The notes below the pieces were generated by a model. It searched no databases. It was not told where the DNA came from and was given only the letters and a program-made list of their open reading frames with translations. A DNA stretch of 8,523 nucleotides from Clostridiales bacterium (GTDB lineage Bacteria; Bacillota; Clostridia; Lutisporales; Lutisporaceae). The DNA is taken from the NCBI GenBank assembly GCA_012522255.1, contig JAAYKT010000272.1, forward strand, positions 1 to 8,523, written 5' to 3'. Made by a program: the position numbers and the translations under genes. This document shows positions 1-7,035 of the stretch, piece by piece (within the stretch, counting starts at the first letter, position 1; each line of letters opens with the position of its first letter).

Positions 1-437
1 GTATTATATTTCTAAATGTAATTATGAGGCACTTTTTTAATAATAGCATGGTGTGGGTTGAAGAATTTACAAGATATATTATGATGTGGGTTGCCTTTAT
101 AGGTGCAAGTTTAGCGGTGAAAAACAATATGCATGTTTCCATGGATGCACTTTTTAATGTTTTTTCAGATAGAGTAAAAAGGGTCGTATGCATATTTATA
201 TATTCAATTGCAGGGCTTACTACTTTAGGTTTGATATTTCTTGGAATAGGGTATGCGAGTTCTTTGGTAAAAACGCATCAGGTTTCAATAGCATTAGATT
301 GGTTTCCTATGTGGATTGTTTATGTATGTGTCCCTATAGGCTGTTTATTTATGACATTACTTTATTGGCATCTTGTTTTTAAAAACATCAGCGGAAAAAA
401 GTATGCACAGAGTTTGGAAGTTGGTGAAAAGGAATGA
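1..437 (+). CDS. dctQ: TRAP transporter small permease (DctQ family), 5' end outside the window
   Basis: This is the small membrane subunit of a tripartite ATP-independent periplasmic (TRAP) transporter, which pairs with DctM and a solute-binding protein for ion-coupled uptake of carboxylates. The frame is open to the left edge (codons from base 3), so the ATG at 24 is probably internal: the residues before it (IIFLNVI) continue a membrane helix, and family members have a first helix there. Visible features are the family segment around VEEFTRYIMMW, followed by a helix of about 20 residues, the basic/polar NNMHVSMD stretch, and two more hydrophobic helices, the last containing the typical DWFPMWIVYV. 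The stop overlaps the dctM start as ATGA (434-437), indicating translational coupling. The solute-binding protein gene (dctP) is expected upstream, outside the window. Family assignment is firm; the substrate is unknown. Confidence 0.9.
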   Translation, partial: IIFLNVIMRHFFNNSMVWVEEFTRYIMMWVAFIGASLAVKNNMHVSMDALFNVFSDRVKRVVCIFIYSIAGLTTLGLIFLGIGYASSLVKTHQVSIALDWFPMWIVYVCVPIGCLFMTLLYWHLVFKNISGKKYAQSLEVGEKE

Positions 438-1712
438 TTTTATTTTTAATTGTTTTATTTTTCGGCACCTTAGCAATAGGACTGCCTATTTATCTTTCGC
501 TGATAATTTCAGGGGCATTGCCTTTGTTAATATTTTATCCCCACATAATACCTACTGTAATAGTACAGCGTATTGTTAGCGGGATAGATGTTTTTTCCTT
601 GCTTTCCATACCGGGTTTCATTTTTGCCGCTGAGATGATGGGTTCCGGGCAGATTAGCAAAAGATTGATAAAATTTGCTAAAAATATTGTTGGGCATTTA
701 CCCGGGGGGTTGGCTATAGCCGTTGTTTTAACATGTATGATTTTTGGCGCCATTTCGGGTTCCGCCACCGCCAGTGTTGTGGCAATCGGGGCATTAGTTT
801 ATCCTGCGTTGTTAGAGGCAGGGTATGGAGTTGGTTTTTCTGTCGGCCTTATTCTTTGCTCAAGTACATTAGCTATGTTGATTCCTCCGGGAATAGCTAT
901 GATATTATATTCCACCCTCACGAATAACTCTGTGGGAACTGTATTTATAGGTGGTTTAGGTGCTGGATTGGCTGTAGGTTTGGCGTTAAGTATTTATTGC
1001 GTTTATTATTCTATCAGGTATAAGGTTCCACGAGAACGACGTGCTACATTTAAAGAATTATTGTTTGGATTAAAGGAAAGTTTCTGGGCACTTGGACTGC
1101 CTGTAATTGTCATTGGTGGAATATACAGTGGTTACTTCACCGCGACTGAGGCCTCAGCCTTGGCAGTATTCTATGTTATTTTTGTAGAGGCTTTCATTTA
1201 CCGTAATCTTAGTTTTGAAAAGTTCTGGAAGTTGGCAGCAAAGACTGGTGCCGATACTGCTATGATTTTCATGTTGATAGCGGGGGGGTTCATTGCTATC
1301 TTGGGTTCTGACAATCAGCCAAGTCCCTCAGAGTATAGCATCTTCCCTTGGAGCCTTTTCAGATATAGTGGTACTTTTATTAATAAATGCTGTTTTCCTG
1401 ATTGCAGGTATGTTTGTTGATCCCAACTCCGCCATAATTGTTTTGGTACCATTGTTATATGGTATAGGGGTAAGTAAAGGGATAGATCCAATACAGCTGG
1501 GTATTATTATAACTGTAAATCTGGCCATCGGAATGTTAACTCCGCCTTTTGGATTGAATTTATTTGTTGGCTCACAGGTCCTTAAGGTTAGTTATACAGA
1601 TACTGTTAAGGCCAGCATACCGTTCATTATAATAATGTTTTTATGTCTGATTTTAGTATCATTTATTCCATCTATAAGTCTCTGGCTCCCAAGATTATTT
1701 GGTGGTATTTGA
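434..1712 (+). pseudogene. dctM: TRAP transporter large permease (DctM family), split by a +1 frameshift
   Basis: This is the large channel-forming subunit of the TRAP transporter. Frame 1 runs from ATG 434 and contains the family landmark FGAISGSATASVVAIG and the IPPGIAMILY segment. At the run of seven G (1282-1288), about codon 284, it leaves the homologous track and ends in about 43 unrelated codons at the TGA 1418-1420. The true C-terminal third lies in the next frame (from about 1287 to TGA 1710-1712). It has the hallmark GMFVDPNSAIIVLVPLL and LTPPFGLNLFVGSQ motifs. With six G instead of seven, the junction reads AGGSLLSWVLT and the protein is 425 residues, the normal DctM length. No other lesion is seen. 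The cause may be a real mutation, a phase-variable or slippage tract, or a homopolymer base-call error. If the seventh G is real and not bypassed, the transporter lacks its last third. Confidence 0.88.
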
Positions 1713-1784
1713 TTTTGAATCAAGTTATGCGGTAATCCTGGACTAAATGGCAGTACACAGCAACATCTTAGTGTATTAAATTTT

Positions 1785-1790
1785 GGAGGA
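1785..1790 (+). promoter_or_regulatory. Ribosome binding site of the amidohydrolase gene
   Basis: GGAGGA lies five bases before the ATG at 1796 and fixes that start. The 83-bp gap after dctM holds no convincing terminator or promoter, so cotranscription with the TRAP genes is likely. Confidence 0.75.
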
Positions 1791-1795
1791 TATAA

Positions 1796-2782
1796 ATGAA
1801 AATTGATATACATTCCCATTATATACCACACGAATTTATAAATCTAGTAAACGAAGGGTGCCCTGAATTAAAGGCAAAAATAATAGAGAAATCAGGTTCC
1901 CTTTTTATACAACATGAACAGGGGTATGCTTATCCCCTGAATAAAGGATTCTATGATCTTGAATACAGATTAGCAGAAATGGAGAAAGCAAAAATAGATA
2001 TGGCAGCCTTATCATCCGCACCTCCGCTTTTTTATTATGATGCTGACGTAGAGACATCCTGTGAAGTGGTAAGCTTAGTAAACGATGGCATTGCTGAGGC
2101 GGTACGGACATATCCGAACAAATTTGCTGGTGTAGGCAATGTATCATTGCAATATGTTGATAAAGCCATTGAACAATTAGAGTATATTGTTAGACATCTC
2201 GGTTTTAAAGCCGTGCAGATAGGCTCCAATATTGAAGGTAAGCAACTGGATGCGCCTGAATTGCTGCCATTCTTTGCTAAGGCCGAGGAACTTGGTGTAC
2301 TGATTATAACCCATCCATACTATGTTGGTGCCAAAAATGCCTTAGAAAAGTATTACCTTACAAACTTGATAGGCAACCCGCTGGACACAGCACTTGCAAT
2401 AGCTCACCTCATATTCGGGGGAGTTTTGGATAAATTTCCGGCATTAAAGTTCTGCTTTGCTCATGGCGGCGGTTTTTTACCCTATCAGATTGGAAGATTG
2501 GAACATGGATATAAAGTAAGAACAGAACCAAAAATACATGGTATTAAACCACCGAGTTCATATTTTAATCAACTCTATTTTGATTCAATTCTTTTTGATG
2601 AGAGGGCACTTAGGTATCTCATAGAAATTGTTGAACCCGGGCAAATAATGATGGGAACTGATTACCCATTTGATATGGAAGAAACAAATCCGGTGGAATT
2701 TATCAATAAAGCTACTGGTGATAAAGATTATAAAAATATGATACTTGGCGGAAATGCAGCAGAAATTTTTGGATTAGAATAA
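1796..2782 (+). CDS. Metal-dependent amidohydrolase (Amidohydro_2, ACMSD-like decarboxylase family)
   Basis: This is a 328-residue TIM-barrel protein of the amidohydrolase-2 family. Relatives include 2-amino-3-carboxymuconate-6-semialdehyde decarboxylase (ACMSD) and the non-oxidative aromatic acid decarboxylases (gamma-resorcylate, 5-carboxyvanillate). Visible metal and active-site residues are the N-terminal HxH (H6, H8 in DIHSH), H173 after strand 5 (IITHP), H223 in the family signature AHGGGFLPY, and D289 in MGTDYPF. The C-terminus has the usual GGNAAEIFGL helix with N320. The length is typical and the protein looks intact and soluble, with no signal peptide. In this family the metal is usually Zn or Mn. 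It follows the TRAP permease genes, so it may act on the imported acid by C-C or C-N bond hydrolysis or decarboxylation. The exact substrate cannot be read from sequence, and a lactonase or hydrolase role within the same family is an alternative. Confidence 0.87.
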   Translation: MKIDIHSHYIPHEFINLVNEGCPELKAKIIEKSGSLFIQHEQGYAYPLNKGFYDLEYRLAEMEKAKIDMAALSSAPPLFYYDADVETSCEVVSLVNDGIAEAVRTYPNKFAGVGNVSLQYVDKAIEQLEYIVRHLGFKAVQIGSNIEGKQLDAPELLPFFAKAEELGVLIITHPYYVGAKNALEKYYLTNLIGNPLDTALAIAHLIFGGVLDKFPALKFCFAHGGGFLPYQIGRLEHGYKVRTEPKIHGIKPPSSYFNQLYFDSILFDERALRYLIEIVEPGQIMMGTDYPFDMEETNPVEFINKATGDKDYKNMILGGNAAEIFGLE

Positions 2783-2805
2783 ATATCAAATATTTATGCA
2801 GGCAG

Positions 2806-3054
2806 GTGATATGGATTGAAAATAGTGACATCCGGATTGGGTGTTTTGAAAGAATATTTTCTATATAGGTACTATGACGGATAGAGCTATGCGAAAAAGG
2901 AACAGTTGACACGTTGCTGGATAAATATTACTCTATAAGAGGCTGGGACATGCACGGCAACCATATGAAAGTACCTACGTTATGTGCGGTGGGGATCCCC
3001 AGTGTGTTAAGTTTTGCCAGAAAAAATCAATTTATTATTAGGGTGATAAAGTGA
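2806..3054 (+). pseudogene. Degraded C-terminal remnant of aldehyde:ferredoxin oxidoreductase (AOR)
   Basis: One frame (codons at 2911, 2914 and so on) encodes TLLDKYYSIRGWDMHGN at 2911-2961. This matches the highly conserved C-terminal motif of tungsten-containing aldehyde:ferredoxin oxidoreductases (typically LLDEYYELRGWDxNG). Upstream in the same frame, SDIRIGCFERIFSI (2824-2865) resembles the AOR segment that precedes it (LLKIGERIFNLER). Stops at 2866 and 2875 and missing sequence between the two segments show decay. Downstream, MKVPTLCAVGIPSVLSFA resembles the loop ending of AORs (PTxExLxxLGI), and the frame ends at TGA 3052-3054. Almost all of the roughly 600-residue enzyme is absent. 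The match is from recognised motifs, not a database search. It suggests the locus once had an AOR interconverting an aldehyde and a carboxylic acid. Confidence 0.68.
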
Positions 3055-4754
3055 ATGTATTAATTAAGGACATTATGGATTTATCAATTTTTCAAGAAGC
3101 TAAGGTTGTAGGTGGGCACAACGGTTTGAACAAAGAGGTTAGCAGCGTCACTGTTGCGGAGGTGCCTGATGCAGCCGACTGGTTAAAAGGCGGAGAACTT
3201 GTAGTTACAACCGGCTACTTTATTAAGGACAATGATGATTCACAAAAAAAGTGGATGACTGACTTAATAAAAGGAGGGGCAACAGCCCTTGCTATAAAGC
3301 CGGACAGGTTTCTTGGAAAGACGCCGGACCGGATGATAGATGTTGCAAATGAGAACTCATTTTGCCTTATTGAGCTTCCTTTTAATATCACATGGCCTGT
3401 AATAATGGAAAGCGTAATGAATGCAATTAATGATAACCAAAATCAAATAATAAAGCGGACTGAGGAGATACACAACAAACTTACAGAAATTGTTTTACGA
3501 GGACATGGGCTGCCATTTATTGCGAAGGTGCTAACACAATTAGTAGGTAATATTATTATTGTGGAAGACCCCGCTCTTAATAGTTTAGCGGTTAGTTGCC
3601 CCAATGACCATAGCAATGACAAGGTAGATGGTTTTTTAAGCTATAGATTGTCTCAGGAATACAAGGATAGATTTAAGACGACAGAATACTATACTAATGC
3701 CCTAAAAAGTGCCGATAAAAAGACACTAATTTTAGATGTTAACGATTTTAATTCAGCATATAAAGATCTTACACAAATAACTATTCCTATTGTTGCTGAC
3801 AGGGTAGTGTATGGATTTATTACTCTTGTAGAGTTTTTCAAAAAAGCCAATCAAATAGACATTATAGCTTTAGAGCACGGGGCTACAACCATTGCATTAG
3901 AAATGATGAAAGAGAAAATTGCTTTTGAAACGGAAAAAAGATTAAAAAGAGATTTTCTTGATGACTTATTACAAGGCAAAATAGGGAATGGAGAAGCAGG
4001 AGGCAGTAAGTATAAGTTTAATGGTTTTGATATTACAGGTCCTGCTGTTGCAATACTTATTGATGTATATGGTATAGATACAACTATGAACAATAAGCAT
4101 GTATTTTATAGGGCTTCAAACAATAAAGTTTTAGATATAATCGAAAATCAAATTAAAGAAAATGATCCCAATGCATTTATTAATGATGAACACAATAGAT
4201 ATGCTATTCTTTATCATTTTCCAATTAATAAAGAAAAGGCTACTGCAACAACCGATATAAAAAAACTATGTGATAAAATAGGCAGTAAAATCTTAGAAGA
4301 ATTTCCGAAAGCACAGTACTGCTTTGGCGTTGGAAATGTATATTATCAATTACCTAATCTAAGGAAGAGTTATAAAGAGGCAAAAAAAGCCTTGGAAGTT
4401 GGACAAACTTTTATGGGTTCGAATCAAACCTTTTTATACAGCGAGTTGGGCATATACAGGCTACTTTTTATGATGGATAGAAAAGAAATAGTAGATTATT
4501 GCAGAGATTCAATCGGAAATCTTATGGAATATGATAAAAACAACAATGAAGATTTATGTGGATTTTTAGAAGTATTTTTATTAAACAATGGAAATGTTGC
4601 ACAAACTTCAAAAGACCTTTATATTCATCCTAATACTCTTTCTTATAGGTTAAAGAAAATAGCAGGTATTTTAGGAAAAGATATTAACGATTCTAAGATA
4701 AGATTTAATCTATATTTTGCGCTCATGATAAAAAAGTTGTTTATTGATAAATAA
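3051..4754 (+). CDS. PucR/CdaR-family transcriptional regulator
   Basis: This 567-residue regulator has three parts. An N-terminal PucR-type sensing domain spans about residues 4-122 (landmarks GHNGLNKEVSSVTVAEVPD, KGGELVVTTGYF and KGGATALAIKP). A central region (about 285-480) contains the CdaR GGDEF-like segment starting near KRDFLDDLLQG. A C-terminal PucR helix-turn-helix (about 502-542) includes NGNVAQTSKDLYIHPNTLSYRL. Family members activate catabolic or uptake operons in response to a small molecule (purine degradation in PucR, sugar diacids in CdaR). The GTG start at 3051 is chosen because the conserved domain begins at residue 4; the next Met (residue 9) would remove it. An AGGG-type ribosome site lies seven bases upstream. 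The GTG overlaps the stop of the AOR remnant. Position suggests it controls the TRAP/amidohydrolase genes; the ligand is unknown. Confidence 0.9.
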   Translation: MNVLIKDIMDLSIFQEAKVVGGHNGLNKEVSSVTVAEVPDAADWLKGGELVVTTGYFIKDNDDSQKKWMTDLIKGGATALAIKPDRFLGKTPDRMIDVANENSFCLIELPFNITWPVIMESVMNAINDNQNQIIKRTEEIHNKLTEIVLRGHGLPFIAKVLTQLVGNIIIVEDPALNSLAVSCPNDHSNDKVDGFLSYRLSQEYKDRFKTTEYYTNALKSADKKTLILDVNDFNSAYKDLTQITIPIVADRVVYGFITLVEFFKKANQIDIIALEHGATTIALEMMKEKIAFETEKRLKRDFLDDLLQGKIGNGEAGGSKYKFNGFDITGPAVAILIDVYGIDTTMNNKHVFYRASNNKVLDIIENQIKENDPNAFINDEHNRYAILYHFPINKEKATATTDIKKLCDKIGSKILEEFPKAQYCFGVGNVYYQLPNLRKSYKEAKKALEVGQTFMGSNQTFLYSELGIYRLLFMMDRKEIVDYCRDSIGNLMEYDKNNNEDLCGFLEVFLLNNGNVAQTSKDLYIHPNTLSYRLKKIAGILGKDINDSKIRFNLYFALMIKKLFIDK

Positions 4755-4766
4755 AGTTTCGCTTTT

Positions 4767-4773
4767 AAGGAGA
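4767..4773 (+). promoter_or_regulatory. Ribosome binding site setting the alkyltransferase start at 4783
   Basis: AAGGAGA lies nine bases before ATG 4783. This favours 4783 over the in-frame ATG 4744, which sits inside the end of the PucR gene and would add a non-family leader of 13 residues. Confidence 0.8.
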
Positions 4774-4782
4774 TGTTCCTAT

Positions 4783-5295
4783 ATGACATGTTATTGGGAT
4801 AAAATTGATTCGCTAATAGGTACAGTATACTTGGCAGCCACAGATGAAGGCCTAATATATTGCAGCACCCCCAATGGGTCTGAAGAAGAATTGCAGAATT
4901 GGGTGGGGAAACACTTACCGAGTTATACATTGCAGAAAGGGACAAATAATATAATTGAGTTGGCGAAACAACAGCTACAGGATTACTTTGGCGGCAAAAG
5001 CAAAGTATTGGACGTACCCCTTAAGTTTATGGGAACACCATTTCAAAATAAGGCATGGAAGGCCCTTACCACCATACCTTACGGTGAAACCCGTACCTAT
5101 GGGCAGATAGCGGCGCAAATCGGCTGCCCAAAAGGCCCCAGGGCTGTGGGCATGGCAAACAACAAAAATCCGATAGCATTATTTGTACCATGACATCGGG
5201 TAATCGGCGCCGGGGGTGCCTTGGTTGGCTTTGGAGGAGGTTTGCATGTCAAACGTTGGCTGCTCGATTTAGAAGGAGCAAGCTATAGGGATTAA
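4783..5295 (+). CDS. ogt: O6-alkylguanine-DNA alkyltransferase (Ogt/MGMT) with in-frame TGA at the catalytic Cys codon: candidate selenoprotein
   Basis: This protein family removes alkyl groups from O6-guanine by irreversible transfer to one Cys in a PCHR motif. Read through TGA 5191-5193, the product is 170 residues, the normal family length. The N-terminal domain spans 1-80. The DNA-binding part has GTPFQNKAWKAL (84-95), IPYGETRTYGQIA with Tyr106, the Arg finger in GPRAVG (Arg120) and the Asn hinge in NKNP (Asn129). The active site reads VP-[TGA137]-HRVIG, followed by the family ending VGFGGGL (148-154) and KRWLLDLEGA (157-166), then TAA 5293-5295. No other stop or frameshift is seen. The TGA therefore replaces exactly the alkyl-acceptor residue. 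Selenocysteine is the favoured reading because of the intact downstream frame and the hairpin at 5202-5226. Alternatives are a TGC/TGT-to-TGA nonsense mutation or a base-call error. Terminated at 5190, a 136-residue product would lack the nucleophile and be inactive. The gene starts 28 bases after the PucR gene. Confidence 0.85.
5202..5226 (+). promoter_or_regulatory. SECIS-like hairpin just downstream of the in-frame TGA
   Basis: GGCGCC (5206-5211) pairs with GGTGCC (5215-5220), giving six pairs with one G-U, around a GGG loop (5212-5214). A lower helix of AATC (5202-5205) with GGTT (5223-5226) extends it past a two-base TT bulge. The loop begins 18 bases after the TGA. Bacterial SECIS elements known from E. 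coli fdhF, and the general bSECIS model, have a short stem-loop about 16-37 bases after UGA with a G at the start of the loop, so spacing and loop fit. The stem also encodes the ordinary family residues GAGGA. However, its GC-rich codons stand out in an AT-rich gene, suggesting selection on the RNA. Folding was done by eye only. Confidence 0.5.
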
Positions 5296-5311
5296 TGTAA
5301 ATGACTTTTAT

Positions 5312-5360
5312 AAATAAACACTAAACAAATTGTAGTTGAAAATTTGTTTAGTGTTTATTT
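5312..5360 (+). terminator. Bidirectional terminator between convergent genes (perfect 20-bp inverted repeat)
   Basis: Bases 5312-5331 and 5341-5360 are perfect reverse complements (20 of 20) around a nine-base loop, GTAGTTGAA. The arms are AT-rich and end in TTTATTT on both strands, so the hairpin can end the alkyltransferase transcript (stop at 5295) and the ABC operon transcript from the - strand (stop at 5375). It begins 16 bases after the TAA at 5295 but 118 bases after the TGA. This fits 5295 as the functional gene end. The U tract is interrupted, so termination strength is uncertain. Confidence 0.8.
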
Positions 5361-5374
5361 GTTTGGCGTCAGCA

Positions 5375-6139
5375 TTATGCGACATTTCCCGTCAGCTTTT
5401 CTTTATAAATTCGTATTAATTCTTCTTCGGTCACATCTGTGCTCAGCTTATCCAAAACCACTATTCCTTTATCCAGCATCACTATTCTATCAGAGAATTT
5501 AATGGCATCTCTCATATTGTGAGAAACCATCATGGTGGTGATGGCATATTTTTCAATCAATTCTTTAGTTTTATGCATTATTAGATTAGACGTCTTGGGG
5601 TCAAGGGCGGCTGTGTGTTCATCCAATAGCAGCAAATCCGGGTGTTTCATGGCTGCCATTATCAGTGAAAGACACTGTCTTTGACCACCGGATAGGAACT
5701 TTACCTTTGTATCTAATTTTTTTTCAAGGCCTAAATCCAATTCTTTGAGTAGGGCTATATATCTTTTTGCATTATTCTTTTTTATCAATCCATTTAAGCT
5801 AAACCTGTCACCCTTTTTATCGGCAAGAGACATGTTTTCCAGAATAGTTAGTGAAGGTGAAACACCTTTGGATGGATCCTGGTGTACCCTGCCTAAATAT
5901 ACTGCCCTATCTTCCTCATTTAGCTTTGTTATATTTCGCCCATTTAAAAGAATCTCCCCTTGGTCCAGGGCTGTGTTTCCGGCATTAAGGTTTAATAGGG
6001 TGGACTTACCGCAACCGTTGGGCCCTATGATGGCAGTGCATTTATTCTTATCTATACTGAGATTAAACTCATCAAAAATTCTAATTTCATTTTCGGTATT
6101 TTTGTTAAAACTCTTCGATAGTTCTTTTATTTTTAGCAA
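5375..6139 (-). CDS. ABC transporter ATP-binding protein (TrpXYZ-type, COG1101-like)
   Basis: This 254-residue cytoplasmic ATPase powers the transporter encoded with the next two genes. All nucleotide-binding motifs are present: Walker A GPNGCGKST (39-47), Q-loop Gln87 in VHQDPSKG, signature LSGGQRQ (149-155), Walker B LLLLDE (169-174) and H-loop His207 in VSHN. The HQDPSKGVSPSLTILENM segment is characteristic of the COG1101 ATPases that pair with this permease type. The start is TTG at 6139-6137, supported by AAGGAGGT (6155-6148) at normal spacing; no ATG fits as well. It overlaps the end of the permease gene by 35 bases, implying translational coupling. It is the last gene of the T-box-controlled operon and ends at the inverted repeat 5312-5360. 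It looks intact. Confidence 0.93.
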   Translation of the reverse strand: MLKIKELSKSFNKNTENEIRIFDEFNLSIDKNKCTAIIGPNGCGKSTLLNLNAGNTALDQGEILLNGRNITKLNEEDRAVYLGRVHQDPSKGVSPSLTILENMSLADKKGDRFSLNGLIKKNNAKRYIALLKELDLGLEKKLDTKVKFLSGGQRQCLSLIMAAMKHPDLLLLDEHTAALDPKTSNLIMHKTKELIEKYAITTMMVSHNMRDAIKFSDRIVMLDKGIVVLDKLSTDVTEEELIRIYKEKLTGNVA

Positions 6140-7004
6140 TTCTTTTTACCTCCTTCAATTTAAATAAACCAATTAAATCAGCGGAAAAGTTGTTATAAGA
6201 GATAAATACAATAACGATTATGGCATTAATAGCCTTAAGGTCATTGGGACTTAGGCCCAAATCAATGGCAATTCCGCCTATTATTTTATAAAGCAGCGCA
6301 CCTAAAACAGCTCTGGTAGTACCCTTTAGGAAATTGGAATTCTTTTTTATCGTATCTCCTATAATTATAGAGGCAAGAGCAACGACAATAATTGAGCAGC
6401 CCATAGTTATATCCGCAAAACCCTGGTATTGTGCCATAAGAGCTCCGGAGAGGGCAACAAGGCCATTGGAAATCATAAGCCCCATGATTTTGTACTTATT
6501 GCTGCTTTCACCCAAAGATTTTACCAAAGACTCATTGTCACCGGTTACAATGAGCAAATATCCCATCTCTGTCTTTAGGAATAAGTCCAATATGATATTT
6601 ATAAAAAGTACCATTAAAAATAAAATAAGCATTCTTGAACCGGCATCATATACTGATCCGTATTTAAATAAAGGTATATTTGACTTGCCATTTATTCTCA
6701 AATTAACTGAATAAAGCATGGTCATGGTCAATATCCCCGATAAAAGAGGCCTTATTCTTAGCTTTGTAAACAAAACTGATGTTAAAAGTCCTGCCAAAGT
6801 TCCCATAATAAAGGCCGCGAAGGTGCTTATATATGGGTTTACGCCAATGGAAATAAATTTGGCAAATACGAAGGCACCGAAAGGAAAGGTGCCTTCGACG
6901 GATAAATCTGCTATATCAAGAATTTTGTATGTTATGAATACCCCCATGGCAAGTACTGCAAATACCAAGCCTTGTTCTATGGACGTAATTATTAGTGAAT
7001 TCAT
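6105..7004 (-). CDS. ABC transporter permease (TrpXYZ-type, COG4120-like)
   Basis: This 299-residue, highly hydrophobic protein probably has eight or nine membrane helices. The family landmark is near the N-terminus: YKILDIADLSVEGTFPFGAF (about 26-45), a branched-chain-permease-like motif in which helix 1 is followed by DLSVEG. Later helices include LSGILTMTMLYSVNL, an SNGLVALSGALMAQYQGFAD loop typical of this permease class, and a C-terminal helix (AIIVIVFISYNNF). It forms the membrane channel for the solute delivered by the lipoprotein encoded 31 bases upstream, and its 3' end overlaps the ATPase gene. The ATG at 7004 follows a modest GGTGGG ribosome site; another ATG at 7008 is out of frame. 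By family and T-box the substrate is probably an aromatic amino acid. Confidence 0.9.
   Translation of the reverse strand: MNSLIITSIEQGLVFAVLAMGVFITYKILDIADLSVEGTFPFGAFVFAKFISIGVNPYISTFAAFIMGTLAGLLTSVLFTKLRIRPLLSGILTMTMLYSVNLRINGKSNIPLFKYGSVYDAGSRMLILFLMVLFINIILDLFLKTEMGYLLIVTGDNESLVKSLGESSNKYKIMGLMISNGLVALSGALMAQYQGFADITMGCSIIVVALASIIIGDTIKKNSNFLKGTTRAVLGALLYKIIGGIAIDLGLSPNDLKAINAIIVIVFISYNNFSADLIGLFKLKEVKRIAKNKRTIEEF
6148..6155 (-). promoter_or_regulatory. Ribosome binding site supporting a TTG start for the ATPase
   Basis: On the - strand the bases read AAGGAGGT, a near-perfect Shine-Dalgarno, eight bases before the TTG at 6139-6137. It lies inside the 3' end of the permease gene. Confidence 0.8.
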
Positions 7005-7035
7005 ACATATCCCACCGATCTTATACTTTTAGTTT

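Noticed and set aside
704..709. Six-G run as a second frameshift in dctM
   Set aside because: The frame is continuous through it (GHLPGGLAIAV), as expected for the family.
1282..1288. Programmed +1 ribosomal frameshift in dctM
   Set aside because: No slow codon, stop or stimulatory structure of a known frameshift site is visible at the run, and no such system is known to me in DctM genes; mutation, slippage or error is simpler.
434..1420. DctM as a complete 328-residue protein
   Set aside because: Its last 43 or so codons have no family character and the true C-terminus is encoded in the next frame from about 1287.
1713..1795. Separate promoter or terminator between dctM and the amidohydrolase
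   Set aside because: Only weak -35-like (TTGAAT) and -10-like matches with poor spacing, and no stem followed by a T run.
2783..2800. Terminator after the amidohydrolase (AATATCAAATATT)
   Set aside because: The stem is only five A/T pairs with no T tract, too weak to support.
4744..4782. Longer N-terminus for the alkyltransferase from ATG 4744
   Set aside because: It overlaps the end of the PucR gene, has no ribosome site and adds residues foreign to the family; AAGGAGA fits ATG 4783.
4783..5193. Alkyltransferase ending at the TGA as a normal 136-residue gene
   Set aside because: It would end just before the catalytic residue, while the following 33 codons are clear family C-terminus in the same frame.
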